From positions 14,023,354-14,087,353 of the forward strand of contig NC_037272.1 of assembly GCF_000002425.4 (NCBI RefSeq): 64,000 bases of DNA, written 5' to 3'. Shown here piece by piece: positions 1 to 11,877 of this stretch. The translations under genes were made by a program, and so were the position numbers. The notes below the pieces were generated by a model. The model was not told the origin of the DNA. It did not search any database and worked only from the letters and a program-made list of their open reading frames with translations. Source of the stretch: Physcomitrium patens (lineage: Eukaryota > Streptophyta > Bryopsida > Funariales > Funariaceae). How positions within the stretch are numbered: position 1 is the first letter of the stretch; the number at the start of each line of letters is the position of its first letter.

Positions 1-168
1 GGCAAGCAGTCAAAAGACATCCGTATAGATTTACGGTGTATTCTTGTAGTTGTTTATATTCCAACAGTCAAAAACCGATAGACTATTTGAATATTAGCGA
101 ATCTCCATACTACCTTCTACAGCCAGACGCCCGGTGCGTTCTCAAGCAAGAGAGCACGTAATATGACA
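1..168 (+). repeat. 5' LTR of element A, 3' end only
   Basis: These bases match the last part of the 3' LTR at about 7360-7527, including the block ending in AGCACGTAATATGACA. The LTR ends at 168 and is followed by TGGTGAACCC from 173, a likely primer-binding site. The corresponding block in element B reads TGGTGAATCCGACGTG. I could not name the primer tRNA. Confidence 0.85.
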
Positions 169-172
169 AAAG

Positions 173-190
173 TGGTGAACCCAATGTGAA
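173..190 (+). promoter_or_regulatory. Putative minus-strand primer-binding site of element A
   Basis: The sequence TGGTGAACCCAATGTGAA lies four bases after the LTR end. Its start, TGG, is what a tRNA CCA end would pair with. The same block follows the LTR of element B on the minus strand (about 11855-11874). The tRNA species is not identified. Confidence 0.5.
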
Positions 191-239
191 AGCTTAAGGT
201 GGAAGGTATTGGATTTTGTTTGATTTTATATTTATTTTT

Positions 240-1390
240 ATGGAGAACGAAAATAAAAAATTTGAAGGATTTTTGGGAGGAGTTTCTGGAGGTGATTCTT
301 CTAAAGGACAAGGTATGCACATGGATCCGTCTATTGCTAGTATGTTTCAAGCCTTTTTATTATCAATGCAGCAACAGCAAAGCAATGATCGAAAGGAAGC
401 TTTGGCAACCAAAGCATTGCAAGCAGTGGTCAATAAAATTGATCAATTTGATGGAAGAAATATTTCAAGGTATTTAAGATGTTATGTTTGTAAAATGGAA
501 TTAAATCGGGTTTCAAAGAAGAAAATGGTTGAATTATTTGGACTTGCCACGATACCGGAGATAAAAGACCATATTACATCGATTACGGATCATTATGGGA
601 ATTCATGGGAGATTTTTTCACATGCATTGAAAGATGAATATTTTTTGGACGATGCTGATCGCATTACTAAGAAGCTGTTTCTCAAATGGATTGAACGGCC
701 TAATAAGAATTTGCAAGCAACAGAGCTACTAAGGGAATTTGAGAGGCAATACTCTCAATTATCGAAGGTAGAAAAATTGACATTAGAGCCGAACAAAGTT
801 GATCTATTTTTTCAAGCTGCAGATGGAGAATTGCAAGGGAAATTAGAACTCTTTCTTGAAGACAAAGAAGAAGATGAAGGATTGACAACAAAGTGGAAGA
901 ACGTTGAAGATGCGGTGGAGTTGCTTACAAAAAGAGAAAGGAGGAAGGATAGGAGCAATATTCCAAAAACAGTACAAGCACCCAAAGCTCCAGTACGTAC
1001 AACACCACCAACAATGCCTACAGTTCAACCTTCGACGTCTTTATCAAAGAAAGTAGATATAGAGATGGAAGAAATTATATGAGGAATGCGAGATCTTCAA
1101 ATCAAATTGGCAAGACTTGAAGAGAATACTTCTACAAACAATTTGAAGAATGTTTCAAAACAAGGATATGTACAAAGATGCATTTGGTGTGATGACGCTT
1201 CACACACTAAGAAAGATTGTAATGAATTTAATAATATGATACGACAAGAAATTATTTGCTGAAAAGATGGGAAGATAGCATTAAAAGATAGGGAGGATCT
1301 TCTTCAAACCAATTTTGGCAAAGGAGGAATGAAAGCATTGGTTCAAGATTACCTAAAAGAGCATGAAACAGCAGCATGAGAAAGTGCAAG
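240..1390 (+). pseudogene. Gag polyprotein of element A (capsid plus zinc knuckle)
   Basis: Structural protein of the retrotransposon particle. An ATG at 240 starts the MENENKKF frame, and the frame is open upstream to a TTG at 216. The capsid-like part contains FDGRNISRYLRCYVC and continues to a TGA at 1080. The same frame then resumes with a CCHC zinc knuckle at 1179-1220 (CIWCDDASHTKKDC, spacing CX2CX4HX4C), with further TGA codons near 1261 and 1378. The TGA near 1378 is CGA in element B, which fits deamination of a methylated CpG. The TGAs at 1080 and 1261 are shared with B. Confidence 0.8.
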
Positions 1391-1427
1391 TTATGGTGCT
1401 AGAGTAGATGATGACCTTGGTGGAAGT

Positions 1428-2612
1428 ATGGAAACTAGTGAGTTTTGGGCTTCTGTCGTTTCTACAATGCAAGAAGGAAAATTACCTCGAGAAGCGTTAT
1501 TGAGAACTACAGCTACAATACGAGGTAGAACAGGTTGGGAGAATCTTGTTGAGTCTCTTTCAGTTCATGCATATATTGCTAAGAGCCAACATGAAGCTTT
1601 GATGGAAGAAAAGAAACGAAGAAATTTTGATGATACTAAAGAAGGATTTTCTTCTAAGAGGCAAACTCGAGGAGACAAGGCTCGGGAGGCAACTTCACAA
1701 AAACTGCCTGTAAAGGATACCTTAGCATCATTGGAAGAAAAAACAAGGGAGACAAAAGATAAGGACAAATCAATTGCTTATAAGCTACTTTCTGACATTG
1801 AAGTGGTAACAAATTCAAAAGGGGTGTTGGAAGAACGTATATTAAACGCTAAGGTGGAATTCACATTGAAAGAAGTTTTGAGAATTACAAAGAAGGAGTT
1901 TCATGATATTATCATTGACAGCATTAAGCGAAAGAGGCAATTAATAGGCAAAACTGGAATGAGTCATGCTATTGATGCAAGAATATATAAAGATGAAGAA
2001 GATGTTGATATTGGTTACAAGCAACCAACAAATGAAAAGAATGGGTATAATCAACGAGTACATTTCGAAGATTATAGTGATAAGAAAATAGAAACTTTGA
2101 GCCATTATACTCGAAAGCATTGGGCAAGGGCAACTACTGAGGTATTGGTGAAAGTAGGAGATATAGAAGAACCAATTATTGCTTTAGTCGACCATGGTTC
2201 TGAAATAAAACTTATGTCTAAAGATCTTTATAAGAAACAAAAATGGCCAATTGATATGGAACATGGATGGGCAATACGAGCAGCTAATAATACACGAGGC
2301 GAATTATATGGAGCTTGTCCAGATATCAAAATTCGGATTGGGGATGTTGCGACGGAGCAACATTTCTTCGTTCAAGATACAACGTCTTATCCGTTGATTT
2401 TAGGACAACCTTATATTACTGCAACACGGATGGAAATAAAAGTACTTGACGATGGTTCTACTTATGCAAGGGTACGTAGCGAGGATGGGAGGAAAGCTGT
2501 ACAATTTCTAACAGTACCTCCTAACCATGAACGGAATCGAGATAGGTTGAGGGAAAAACCATTGCCAAAGATTGTTGAAGGATTTAAGGATTTTGGGGAG
2601 GTACCACTATAA
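1428..2612 (+). pseudogene. Gag C-terminus and aspartic protease region of element A
   Basis: Open frame of 394 codons in the same reading frame as gag. The retropepsin core sits near residues 245-330: ALVDHGSE holds the catalytic Asp at about 2190, and PLILGQPYI supplies the second conserved strand. The motif is D-H-G instead of the usual D-S/T-G, and element B has the same D-H-G. The frame ends at TAA 2610-2612. The downstream RT frame is -1 relative to this one and overlaps it by only about 25 bases, in both A and B. Confidence 0.75.
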
Positions 2613-4828
2613 AGCGAGATTATGGAGGTACAAAAGAGGAGGTACTCTCGCGAGATGAAGGTGCCTTTGATGCGAGTTTTATTGATATATTGGAGAATGG
2701 AAATATTATGTATAAGAAAGTTGATGATTTTAAAAGAAAGGAAAGAAAAAGATTATATGATAGTGAAGGATAATTACGCAAGTTAGGTACATTGCAAGAT
2801 GATGAGAGGATTTTAGGTGTTTATGAAGAAAATAGACTGGAAGATTCATTGGAATTGATTACATCTATTGGGTAAGGGGATAATGATAAGGTTGTTGAGA
2901 TTCATTCAAGAGAGGTTTATACCATGCTTGAATCTTTTCAAGCACCAGAAGTCACTGTAGAGACGAGGTATAAAACAACAGATAAGAAGGTAAAGCCTGT
3001 TGCTGGACCATTACCAGAAGATTCTAAAGGAAAAATAGGAGAAGCATCAAAAGAAGCAAGTTTAAGAGATCCAATGAGTATTGGACATCAGTTTACTAAA
3101 GAGACTTTTGAAAAATTGAAGATTGGTTCTGATGGTTCTTTATTGCCGGAAGAAATTACTTGCTTCAAAAAGATGTTGGCTAAACAAGGTAGATCGTTTG
3201 CCTTTGAATCTCATGAAATTGGGTGTGTGGATCCAAATATTATAACACCTATGGTTATCTTCACTATACCGCATGTACCTTGGAATCTAAGACCGATTCC
3301 AGTACCGAGGGTACATTTACCTAAATTGGTTGAACTATTAAAGGAAAAGATAAAGATGAAAATATTGGAACCTTCATTTGTGTCGTATTCTAGTCGATGG
3401 TTTACGGTACCTAAGAAGAATGGGTCACTACGGTTTATTCAAGATATGCAACCGGTGAATGCTGTAACTGTCAGGAATGCAGGAATTGGACCTATTGTGG
3501 ATGAATTTGCTGAGGCGTTTGCTGGAAGGGCGATCTATTCAATGGGTGATTTGTATTCAGGTTATGATCAATTTCAACCTGCCAAAGGAAGTAGAGATAT
3601 GACAATGATGGGGACACTGCTTGGATTGGTTAGAATGTGCACTCTTCCTCAAGGAGCGACCAACTCAGTTGCGCACATGATGAATGGGATGAATAAGGTA
3701 TTGAGAGATTTTATTCCAGAAAAGACTATACCTTTTCTGGATGATATTCCTATAAAAGGGTGCAGAGAAGGTGACAAGGATGAAACTTTAGATACGAAGG
3801 GGTGTCGCAAATATGTTGTTGATCATATACAAGATTGTGAAAAGATTTTAACTCGGCTTGGAGAAGTTCATCTTACATTATCGGGTATGAAGTCCGTATT
3901 TGGAGTACGAGAGGTTGTAATTGTTGGACATTTATGTGGATCTTACGGAAGAAAACCAGATCCGACTAAAGTTGATGCAATTGGAAGGATGAAAGAGGAT
4001 TGTGATTCTTTAACAGAGGTTCGCAGGTTTTTGGGTGCATGTGTATTTTATCGAATCTGGATCCCTCATTTTGCTCACATAGCGGATCCATTATATGAAC
4101 TGTTACGCAAGGGTTACCGATTTAAATGGGAAGAAAGGCATATTCAGACAATGCAAAGATTGAAGAATTTATTGATGTCACCTCCAATATTGAGGAAGGT
4201 TGATTATAAGTGTAATAGACCAGTGATTCTTACTGTGGACGCTAGTCCAATTGCCATTGGATGGGCTGTGGGTCAAGATGATTCAAATGGGAGTAGATTT
4301 GCAGTTCGATTTGGGGCTAAAGTTTTAAGTATTCGTCAACGTACATATTCGCAAGTCAAAAGAGAACTTTGGGGAGTTGTTTCGGCTATGAAAGCTGAAA
4401 AGGACTATTTGATTGGGGCAGTAGTAGTAATTGAAACAGATTGCTTGCCATTGCTTGGAATGATTATTAACTGTTCGACGCCAGATATTGCGATGTGGAG
4501 ATGGATTACTTATATTAAGTCACTAAATCCAGAATTTAAGCATATTATTGGGAAAGACAATTTAGTAACAGACATGCTATCTCGAGCAAGATATGAGAGG
4601 GAGGACGAAATGGTTGAAGACATTGATGACGTCGGATTGAAATTCTATTCAATATCAAATCTCAACAGAGAAGACAAGCTATTTTTTGAAGAATCTTATG
4701 AAGGAGAATTATTGGATATTGGTCATTACTTGAATACCTTGACTAAGCAGGGGAATTGGTCTACAGAAAAATTCAAACAAATAAGAAAAAAAGCATATGG
4801 ATTTTTACTTCGAGATGGATTCTTATGA
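2590..4828 (+). pseudogene. Reverse transcriptase and RNase H of element A
   Basis: Copies the element RNA into DNA. The frame enters at about 2590 (-1 to the protease frame), is broken by stops near 2771 and 2875, and is open from 2924 to 4828. RT fingers and palm are visible (FIQDMQPVNAVTVRN, YSMGDLYSGYDQFQ). The catalytic box is FLDD at 3734-3745, where most gypsy elements have YxDD. The RNase H follows with ILTVDASPIAIGWAVGQ, which keeps the first catalytic Asp. Element B has GAA and TTA at the positions of the two early stops, so those lesions are private to A. Confidence 0.85.
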
Positions 4829-6087
4829 AAGAGACGAAGAAAGGAATTGGGATGCCACAACGAGTGATAGGCAAAAAGAAAGAAAGGCTAAAATTATTAA
4901 AGGAGTTTCATGATAGTTTATGGGCAGGGCATAGAGGAATCTGGGCTACTTTTGCTAAACTCAAGAAACGATATTGGTAGAAAAATATGTATCGAGATGT
5001 GCTCTCATTTGTAGAGTCATGTGAAATCTGTCAATCGTATTCTAATATCCGACATCGAGATGGTCTTCATCCTACATATCCTTTGGCTATTCATTTTAAA
5101 TGGGTTGTTGATTTGGTTATTATGCCGGTTGGGTTATGGCAGATGAGATATTTGGTTTTAGCTCGAGAAGATTTATCAAATCAAGTAGAAAGAAGAGCAT
5201 TGAGGACAAAATCTACAGAGGGGATTTGTAGGTTTTTGCTTGAAGATGTCATTTGCCGCTACGGATGCGTATGAAAAATCACTGCAGATCGTGGAGAATT
5301 AAATGCGCAAAAAGCTCGTAAGTTCTTTGAAAGATGTGGAGTTAAACTATCACTAACTACTGCTTATAATCCAGAAGGGAATGCAAGAAGCGAACGCGGT
5401 CACCCACCAATTGTGAAAGTATTAGTTAAAGCTTGTAATGGGAAAGTTAGAGAGTAGCCACGGCTTTTGTCATTTATATTATGGGCTGATCAAACAATAC
5501 ATAGTTCGGTGACAGGATATATGCTAGTAGAACTTATGACAGGTCAAAAACCAATTATGTCGATTGAAGAAAAGGTACTTACTTGGAGTATGCTATCATG
5601 GGAAGATGGATTGACAAGAGAAGAACTTCTTGCTATTAGGATTCAACAATTGGAGAAAAGAACGGAAGATGTCCAGATAGCATTGGAAAGGTTAAAAAGA
5701 GCTAGGTTACAAAACAAGGCATGATTCGATAAGCAACATCGATTGAGACCAAAAGCAATCGAGGAAGGTGATTGGATACTTATTTATGACAATAGTCTAG
5801 ATAATCAACATAGTACTTTGCAAAAATTTTCAAAACGTTGGTTTGGACCATATGTGGTAACAACTGTTCATGATAATGCGACTTACTCGTTACGAGAGTT
5901 AGATGGTACAAAATTGAAAATACCAATTACAGGGAAGCAAGTAAAAATATTTAAACGAAGACACGCAGAGATGAATATGGAAGACCATAATGAAGGTATA
6001 GAAATTCAACAGCAAGAAGATGAAAGTGATTTGGATAATGAAGGTGACGAAGACAAACAGAACAAAGACGTAGAGGATATATTCTGA
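4829..6087 (+). pseudogene. Integrase of element A with GPY/F module, no chromodomain
   Basis: Inserts the cDNA into the chromosome. The order is an HHCC zinc-binding region (HDSLWAGH followed by CEICQ near 5020), then the DDE core with Asp in VVDLVIMP, Asp in TADRGE (about 5285) and Glu in NARSERGHPP (about 5390), then a C-terminal GPY/F module (RWFGPYVVTTVHDN, about 5840). An acidic tail follows to 6087. Stops interrupt near 4828, 4977, 5275, 5457 and 5722. Two fit TGG to TAG, and the one at 5275 (and probably 5722) fits CGA to TGA. No chromodomain follows the GPY/F module. Confidence 0.8.
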
Positions 6088-6136
6088 ATCAAACCGCAAT
6101 TGGATAAATTGGTGCATATCGGAGGATGCACAGGTT

Positions 6137-6149
6137 CAGAGGGGGTGGA
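6137..6149 (+). promoter_or_regulatory. Polypurine tract of element A
   Basis: CAGAGGGGGTGGA directly precedes the TGTCGTGTTG start of the 3' LTR. This is the expected plus-strand priming site. Confidence 0.75.
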
Positions 6150-7527
6150 TGTCGTGTTGTAGCACGAGTATACCGTGAAAATAAAAAGAAAGGGGAATTT
6201 TATTAATGTTCAGTTACCTTGAATATTGGGAGCAACGACCAACTCCAGGGCAAATACTGAGTGGTCAGGTTCAGTCACCCCGTTACAGTCAGCTGGGGCA
6301 TACTGAAATACTGCGTTTGATTCCAATAACGTGAGTCAGCAGGAAGGAAAAGGACCAATTCACGCGGCGGGTGAGTGTGGTTCGAAGAGCCAATTTCGAG
6401 AATCCAATCCGGGTCCTCTTACCCAATATGAGACCTGTATTGGTCGGGCGACCCAATGCAGTCTAATTACAGGAAAATCCAAGTCTTACTCCGGGTCCTC
6501 TTATCCAATATGAGACCTGTATTGGTCGGGCAACCCAATGCAGTCTGATTACGGGAAAATCCGGGTCTTACTACTAGACTCTTATCCAATATGAGACCTA
6601 AATTGGTCGAGCGATTCAATGTGGTCCCAATTACGAGGTTCGATTCTGTTTCAGGCTGTCCTATTCTCTGTTTCAGGGAACGTTGTTTTCGGTAAATGGA
6701 TCTCTTAAAGGTAAAAATGGAGGAGAAAGCTTTGATGGCGAGAGGCAATTTCGGATCTAAGCTCTGACGGCAGGAGCCAATTCCGGATCCAAGACGGAAG
6801 ATAAAAAAAAATTCAGAGGATAAGGTTAGGGAGGGAATAAGTTTTTGAGGGGGTTTTTTTTTTTTTTTTCAGAGCAGAGAGGGGGGGGGTTTTTTTTTTT
6901 TTTTTGGATCAAGGAGCTAGCTTCAAGCTTTTTTCAAGATTACTAGTTCGGTTTTCATTAGAGGTTTTTAGAGATTAAGGGGATTGGAGAGGAGCTTCAT
7001 GCTTCGGGTCGGGGAAGAAAAGACGGAGAATTGGATTTTTTTTCTTCATAGAGTTTTGGGAAGACTGAGGCATTCGTTGCTGAAGTCAGTGTTGTAATGG
7101 TGAATCGAGATTTTTAATGAAGTGGATGTGATCACTCCTAACTGTTTTGTGAAATCGAGTTACGTCTATGATTGAAGGATTAAAAGGGTGTCTATAAGAT
7201 TGAGTATGTGGAGTGAATGAAATTTACTGGGTTAATCTAACAAGACAGTTAGTGGATAAAAGATTGTAAGTACAAAGCGGTATCGGAGATTAGCAGATTG
7301 GGTTGTTCGGAGTTCTCTGCAACGTCTAGAGACCTACCGGCCGGGACAAAAGGGACTTCGACAAGCAGTCGAAAGGCATCCGAATAGATATACGGTGTAT
7401 TCTTGCAGTCGTTTATATTCCAACAGTCAAAAACTGATAGACTACTTGATTATTGGCGAATCTCCATACTACCTTCTACAGCCAGACGCCCGGTGCATTC
7501 TCGAGCAGGAAAGCACGTAATACGATA
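6150..7527 (+). repeat. 3' LTR of element A
   Basis: About 1.38 kb, from TGTCGTGTTGTAGCACGAG to a degraded ACGATA end. It contains an 82 bp tandem repeat in its first third and long homopolymer runs (two T tracts and a G tract at about 6848-6906). It is homologous to LTR fragment K and, in inverse orientation, to the 5' LTR of element B. Confidence 0.85.
6409..6640 (+). repeat. 82 bp tandem repeat in U3 of the A LTR
   Basis: The block beginning CCGGGTCCTCTTA recurs at 6409 and 6491, with a shorter third copy from about 6573. Each copy contains CCAATATGAGACCT. The K fragment and the B LTR show only one such unit, so the expansion is specific to this copy. Confidence 0.75.
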
Positions 7528-8438
7528 ATGCGAAGGACCAATTTGATCCAATTACGGGAACATCCGGGTCTTACTACTGGACTCTTACCCAATATGAGAC
7601 CTAAATTGGTCGGGCGACTCAATGTGGTCCCGATTATGGGCTCCGATTCCATTTCAGATTGTTCTGTCCTTTGTACCATTCCGGGAACGTCCTTTCGGTA
7701 AAAGGATCTCTTAAAGGTAAAAATGGAGGACGAAGCTCTGACGGCGAGAGCCAATTTTGGATCCAAGCTCTGATGGCGGGAGCCAATTTCGGATCCAAGA
7801 TGGAAGATTGAAGAAATTCAGAATTAAGGTTAAGAAATGAGAGGGGAGAGAATAAGTTTTGGGGAGAAGTTTTTTTGGAGAGTTTTTTGAAGGATCAAAG
7901 AGCTAGCTTCATACTTCAGAAGGGAAAAAAAAGATAAAGAATTGGATTTTTTTTCTTCATAGGGTTTTATGAAGACTCAGGCAATCGTTGCTGAAGTCAG
8001 TGTCGTAATGGTGAATCGGGATTTTTAATGAAGTGGGTTTGATTACTCTTGATTGTTTTGTGAAATCGAGTTACATCAGTGATGAAGAATTAAAATGATG
8101 TCTATAGGATTGAATATGCGGAGTGAATGAAATTTATTGGGTTAATCTAACAAGACAGTCAGTGGATACGAGATCGTGAGTATAAAGCGGCATCGAAGAT
8201 TAGCAGTTTGGATTGTTCGGGGGTTCTCTGTAACATCTAAAGACCTACCGGCTAGGGCAAAAAGGACTTCGGCAAGTAGTCAAAAGACATCCGTATAGAT
8301 TTACGGTGTATTCTTGTAGTTGTTTATATTCCAACAGTCAAAAACCGATAGACTGTTTGAATATTAGCGAATCTCCATACTACCTTCTACAGCCAGACGC
8401 CCGGTGCGTTCTCAAGCAAGAAAGCACGTAATACGACA
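7528..8438 (+). repeat. LTR remnant K (family A type)
   Basis: The sequence joins the family A LTR at the block CGAAGGACCAATTTGA and runs to the LTR end ATACGACA at 8438. It lacks the first few hundred bases. The right end abuts the broken RT frame of element B, as expected if an LTR of K inserted into B. The left end abuts the end of element A. Confidence 0.75.
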
Positions 8439-9445
8439 TTGTCGTTATATCTCTATTTTCTTCGATAAGTTGAAATTGATCATAACCTTAATATAAGTCA
8501 CCCATTGAATAGATCGCCCTTCGTGCAAACGCCTCAGCAAATTCATCCACAATAGGTCCAATTCCTACATTCTTAACAGTTACTGCATTCACCGGTTGCA
8601 TATCTTAAATAAATCGTAGTGACCCATTCTTCTTAGGTACTGTAAACCATCGACTAGAATATGGCACAAATGAGGGTTCCAATATTTTCATCTTCATCTT
8701 TTGTTTTAATAGTTCCACTAATTTAGGTAAATGTGCCCTCGGTACTGAAATCTGTCTTAGATTCCAAGGTACATGCGGTACAGTGAAGATAACCATAGGT
8801 GTTATAATATTCGGATCCACACACCCAATTTCATAGGATTTGAAGGCAAATGATCTACCTTGTTTAGCCAACATCTTTTTGAAGCAAGTAATTTCTTCCA
8901 GCAATAAAGAACCATCAGAACCAATCTTCAATTCTTCAAAAGTCTCTTTAGTAAACTGATGTCCAATACTCATTGGATCTCTTAAACTTGCTTCTTTTGA
9001 TGCTTCTCCCATTTGTTCTTTAGAATCTTCTGATAATGGTCCAGCAACAAGCTTTACCTTCTTATCTGTTGTTTTATATCTCATCTCTACAGTGACTTTT
9101 GGTGCTTGAAAAGATTCAAGTATGGTATAAACCTCTCTTAAATGAATCTCAACAATCTTATCATTATCTCCTAACCCAATAGATGTAATCAATTCCAATG
9201 AATCTTCCAGTCTATTTTCTTCATAAACACCTAAAATCCTCTCATCATCTTGCAATGTACGTAACTTGCATAATTCTCCTTCAATATTATATAATCTTTT
9301 TCTTTCTTTTCTTTTAAAATCATCAACTTTCTTATATATAATATTTCCATTTTCCAAAATACCAATAAAACTCGCATCAAATGTACCTTCATCTCACGAG
9401 AGTACCTCCTCTTTTATACCTCCATAATCTCGCTTTATAGTGGTA
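8439..9445 (-). pseudogene. 5' part of reverse transcriptase, element B
   Basis: Open from 9357 to 8605 on the minus strand, with homologous sequence continuing past a stop near 8605 to 8439. It matches the N-terminal RT region of A (for example YTILESFQAPKVTVE, PKKNGSLRFI). It retains codons where A has stops in the linker before RT. It ends in the fingers/palm region, before the catalytic FLDD box. Confidence 0.8.
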
Positions 9446-10580
9446 CCTCTCCAAAATCCTTAAATCCTTCAACAATCTTTGGCAATGGTTTCTCCCTCAA
9501 CCTATTTCGATTCTGTTCATGGTTAGGAGGTACTGTTAGAAATTGTACAGCTTTCCTCCCATCTTTGCTATGTACCCTTGCATAAGTAGAACCATCGTCA
9601 AGTACTTTTGTTTCTATCCGTGTTGCCGTACTATAAGGTTGTCATAAAATCAACGGATAAGACGTTGTATCTTGAACAAAGAAATTTTGCTCCGTCGCAA
9701 TATCCCCAATCCGAATTTTGACATCTGGACAAGCCCCATATAATTTGCCCCGTGTGTTATTAGCTGCTCGTATTGCCCATCTATGTTCCATATCAATTGG
9801 CCATTTTTGTTTCTTATAAAGATCTTTAGACATAAGTTTTATTTCAGAACCATGGTCGACTAAAGCAACAATTGGTTCTTCTATATCTCCTACTTTCACC
9901 AATACCTCAGTAGTTGCCCTTGCCCAATGCTTTCGAGTATAATGGCTCAAAGTTTCCATTTTCTTATCACTATAATCTTCGAAACGTACTCGTTGATTAT
10001 ACCCATTCTTTTCATTTGTTGGTTGCTTGTAACCAATATCAACATCTTCTTCATCTTTATATATTCTTGCATCAATAGCATGACTCATTCCAGTTTTGCC
10101 CATTAATTGCCTCTTTTGCTTAATGCTGTCAATGATAACATCATGAAATTCCTTCTTTACAATTTCCAAAACTTCTTTCAATGTGAATTCTACCTTAGCA
10201 TTTAATAAACATTCTTCCAAGACCCCTTTCAAATTTGTTGCTACTTCAATGTCAGAAAGTAGCTTATAAGCAATTGATTTGCCCTTATCTTTTGTCTCCC
10301 TTGTTTTTTCTTCCAATGATGCTAAGGTATCCTTTACATGCTATTCTTCTAAAGCTGCCTACGGAGCCTTGTCTCCTCGAGTTTGCCTCTTAGAAGAATT
10401 TCCTTCTCTCATATCATCAAAATTTCTTCGTTTCTTTTCTTCCATCAAAGCTTCATGTTGGCTCTTAGCAATATATGCATGAACTGAAAGAGACTCAACA
10501 GGATCCTCCCAACCTGTTGCACCTCGTATTGTAGCTGCAGTCCTCAATAACGCTTCTCGAGGTAATTTCCCTTCTTGCAT
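9446..10580 (-). pseudogene. Protease region, element B
   Basis: Two fragments, 10580-10359 and 10316-9642, correspond to the 394-codon frame of element A. The protease core ALVDHGSEIKLMSK is present and again shows D-H-G. Stops and a short break near 10340 disrupt it. The TAA and the -1 overlap that end the frame in A are also present here (about 9435-9450). Confidence 0.75.
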
Positions 10581-10664
10581 TCTAGAAATGGCAGAAGCCT
10601 AAAACTCACTAGTTTCTGTACTTCTACCAAGGTCATCATCTACTCTAGCACCATAACTTGCACT

Positions 10665-11806
10665 TTCTCGTGCTGTTGTTTCATGCTCTTTTAAGTAATC
10701 TTGAACCAATGCTCTCATTCCTCCCTTGCCAAAATTGGTTTGAAGAAGATCCTCCCTATCTTTTAATGCTATCTTCCCATCTTTTCAGCAAATAATTTCT
10801 TGTCGTATCATATTATTAAATTCATTACAATCTTTCTTAGTGTGTGAAGCGTCATCACACCAAATGCATCTTTGTACATATCCTTGTTTTGAAACATTCT
10901 TCAAATTGTTTGTAGAAGTATTCTCTTCAAGTCTTGCCAATTTGATTTGAAGATCTCGCATTCCTCATATAATTTCTTCCATCTCTATATCTACTTTCTT
11001 TGATAAAGACGTCGAAGGTTGAACTGTAGGCATTGTTGGTGGTGTTGTACGTACTGGAGCTTTGGGTGCTTGTACTGTTTTTGGAATATTGCTCCTATCC
11101 TTCCTCCTTTCTCTTTTTGTAAGCAACTCCACCGCATCTTCAACGTTCTTCCACTTTGTTGTCAATCCTTCATCTTCTTCTTTGTCTTCAAGAAAGAGTT
11201 CTAATTTCCCTTGCAATTCTCCATCTGCAGCTTGAAAAAATAGATCAACTTTGTTCGGCTCTAATGTCAATTTTTCTACCTTCGATAATTGAGAGTATTG
11301 CCTCTCAAATTCCCTTAGTAGCTCTGTTGCTTGCAAATTCTTATTAGGCCGTTCAATCCATTTCAGAAAAAGCTTCTTAGTAACACAATTAGCATCTTCA
11401 AGAAATATTCGTCTTTCAATGCATGTGAAAAAACCTTCCATGAATTCCCATAATGATCCGTAATCGATGTAATATGGTCTCTTATCTCCGGTATCGTGGC
11501 AAGTCCAAATAATTCAACCATTTTCTTCTTTGAAACCCGATTTAATTCCATTTCACAAACATAACATTTTAAATACCTTGAAATATTTCTTCCATCAAAT
11601 TGATCAATTTTATTGACCACTGCTTGCAATGCTTTGGTTGCCAAAGCTTCCTTTCGATCATTGCTTTGCTGTTGCTGCATTGATAATGAGAAGGCTTGAA
11701 ATATACTAGCAATAGACGGATCCATGTGCATACCTTGTCCTTTAGAAGAACCCCCACCAGAAACTCTTCCCAAAGATCCTTCAAAATTTTTATTTTTGTT
11801 CTCCAT
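10665..11806 (-). pseudogene. Gag, element B
   Basis: Minus-strand gag beginning MENKNKNFEG at about 11806. A 1 bp shift near 11400 splits it into overlapping frames 11830-11363 and 11441-10965. It carries the same TGA after the capsid part as element A (near 10974) and the same TGA after the zinc knuckle (near 10795). The third TGA of A is CGA in B (near 10672). Confidence 0.8.
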
Positions 11807-11877
11807 AAAAATAAAAATAAAATCAAACAAAATCCAATACCTTCCACCTCAAGCTTTCACGTCGGATTCACCACTTA

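Larger units (their letters stand above)
1..7527 (+). mobile_element. Ty3/gypsy retrotransposon A (no chromodomain), nearly full length
   Basis: Seen: end of a 5' LTR (1-168), an internal region with gag, protease, reverse transcriptase, RNase H and integrase in gypsy order (216-6087), a purine tract (6137-6149) and a 3' LTR (6150-7527). The LTRs begin TG and end CA, although the 3' copy ends TA through an apparent C-to-T change. The coding region is broken by at least ten stops, many of them CGA to TGA or TGG to TAG. The start of the 5' LTR lies left of the window. The bases after the 3' LTR (ATGCG, 7528-7532) match a decayed ACGCG of the LTR it interrupts, so A probably sits inside LTR remnant K. 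Confidence 0.9.

Noticed and set aside
199..477. 92-codon plus-strand frame overlapping the start of gag
   Set aside because: It is an alternative frame of the same gag region. It has no motif, and the in-frame gag is supported by homology in B.
700..1028. Antisense frames within gag of A (and the matching ones in B)
   Set aside because: Shadows of the gag coding strand, identical in both copies only because the copies are homologous.
6390..6420. tRNA-like T-arm string near CGAGAATCCAATCC in the A LTR
   Set aside because: No acceptor, D or anticodon arms could be matched around it.
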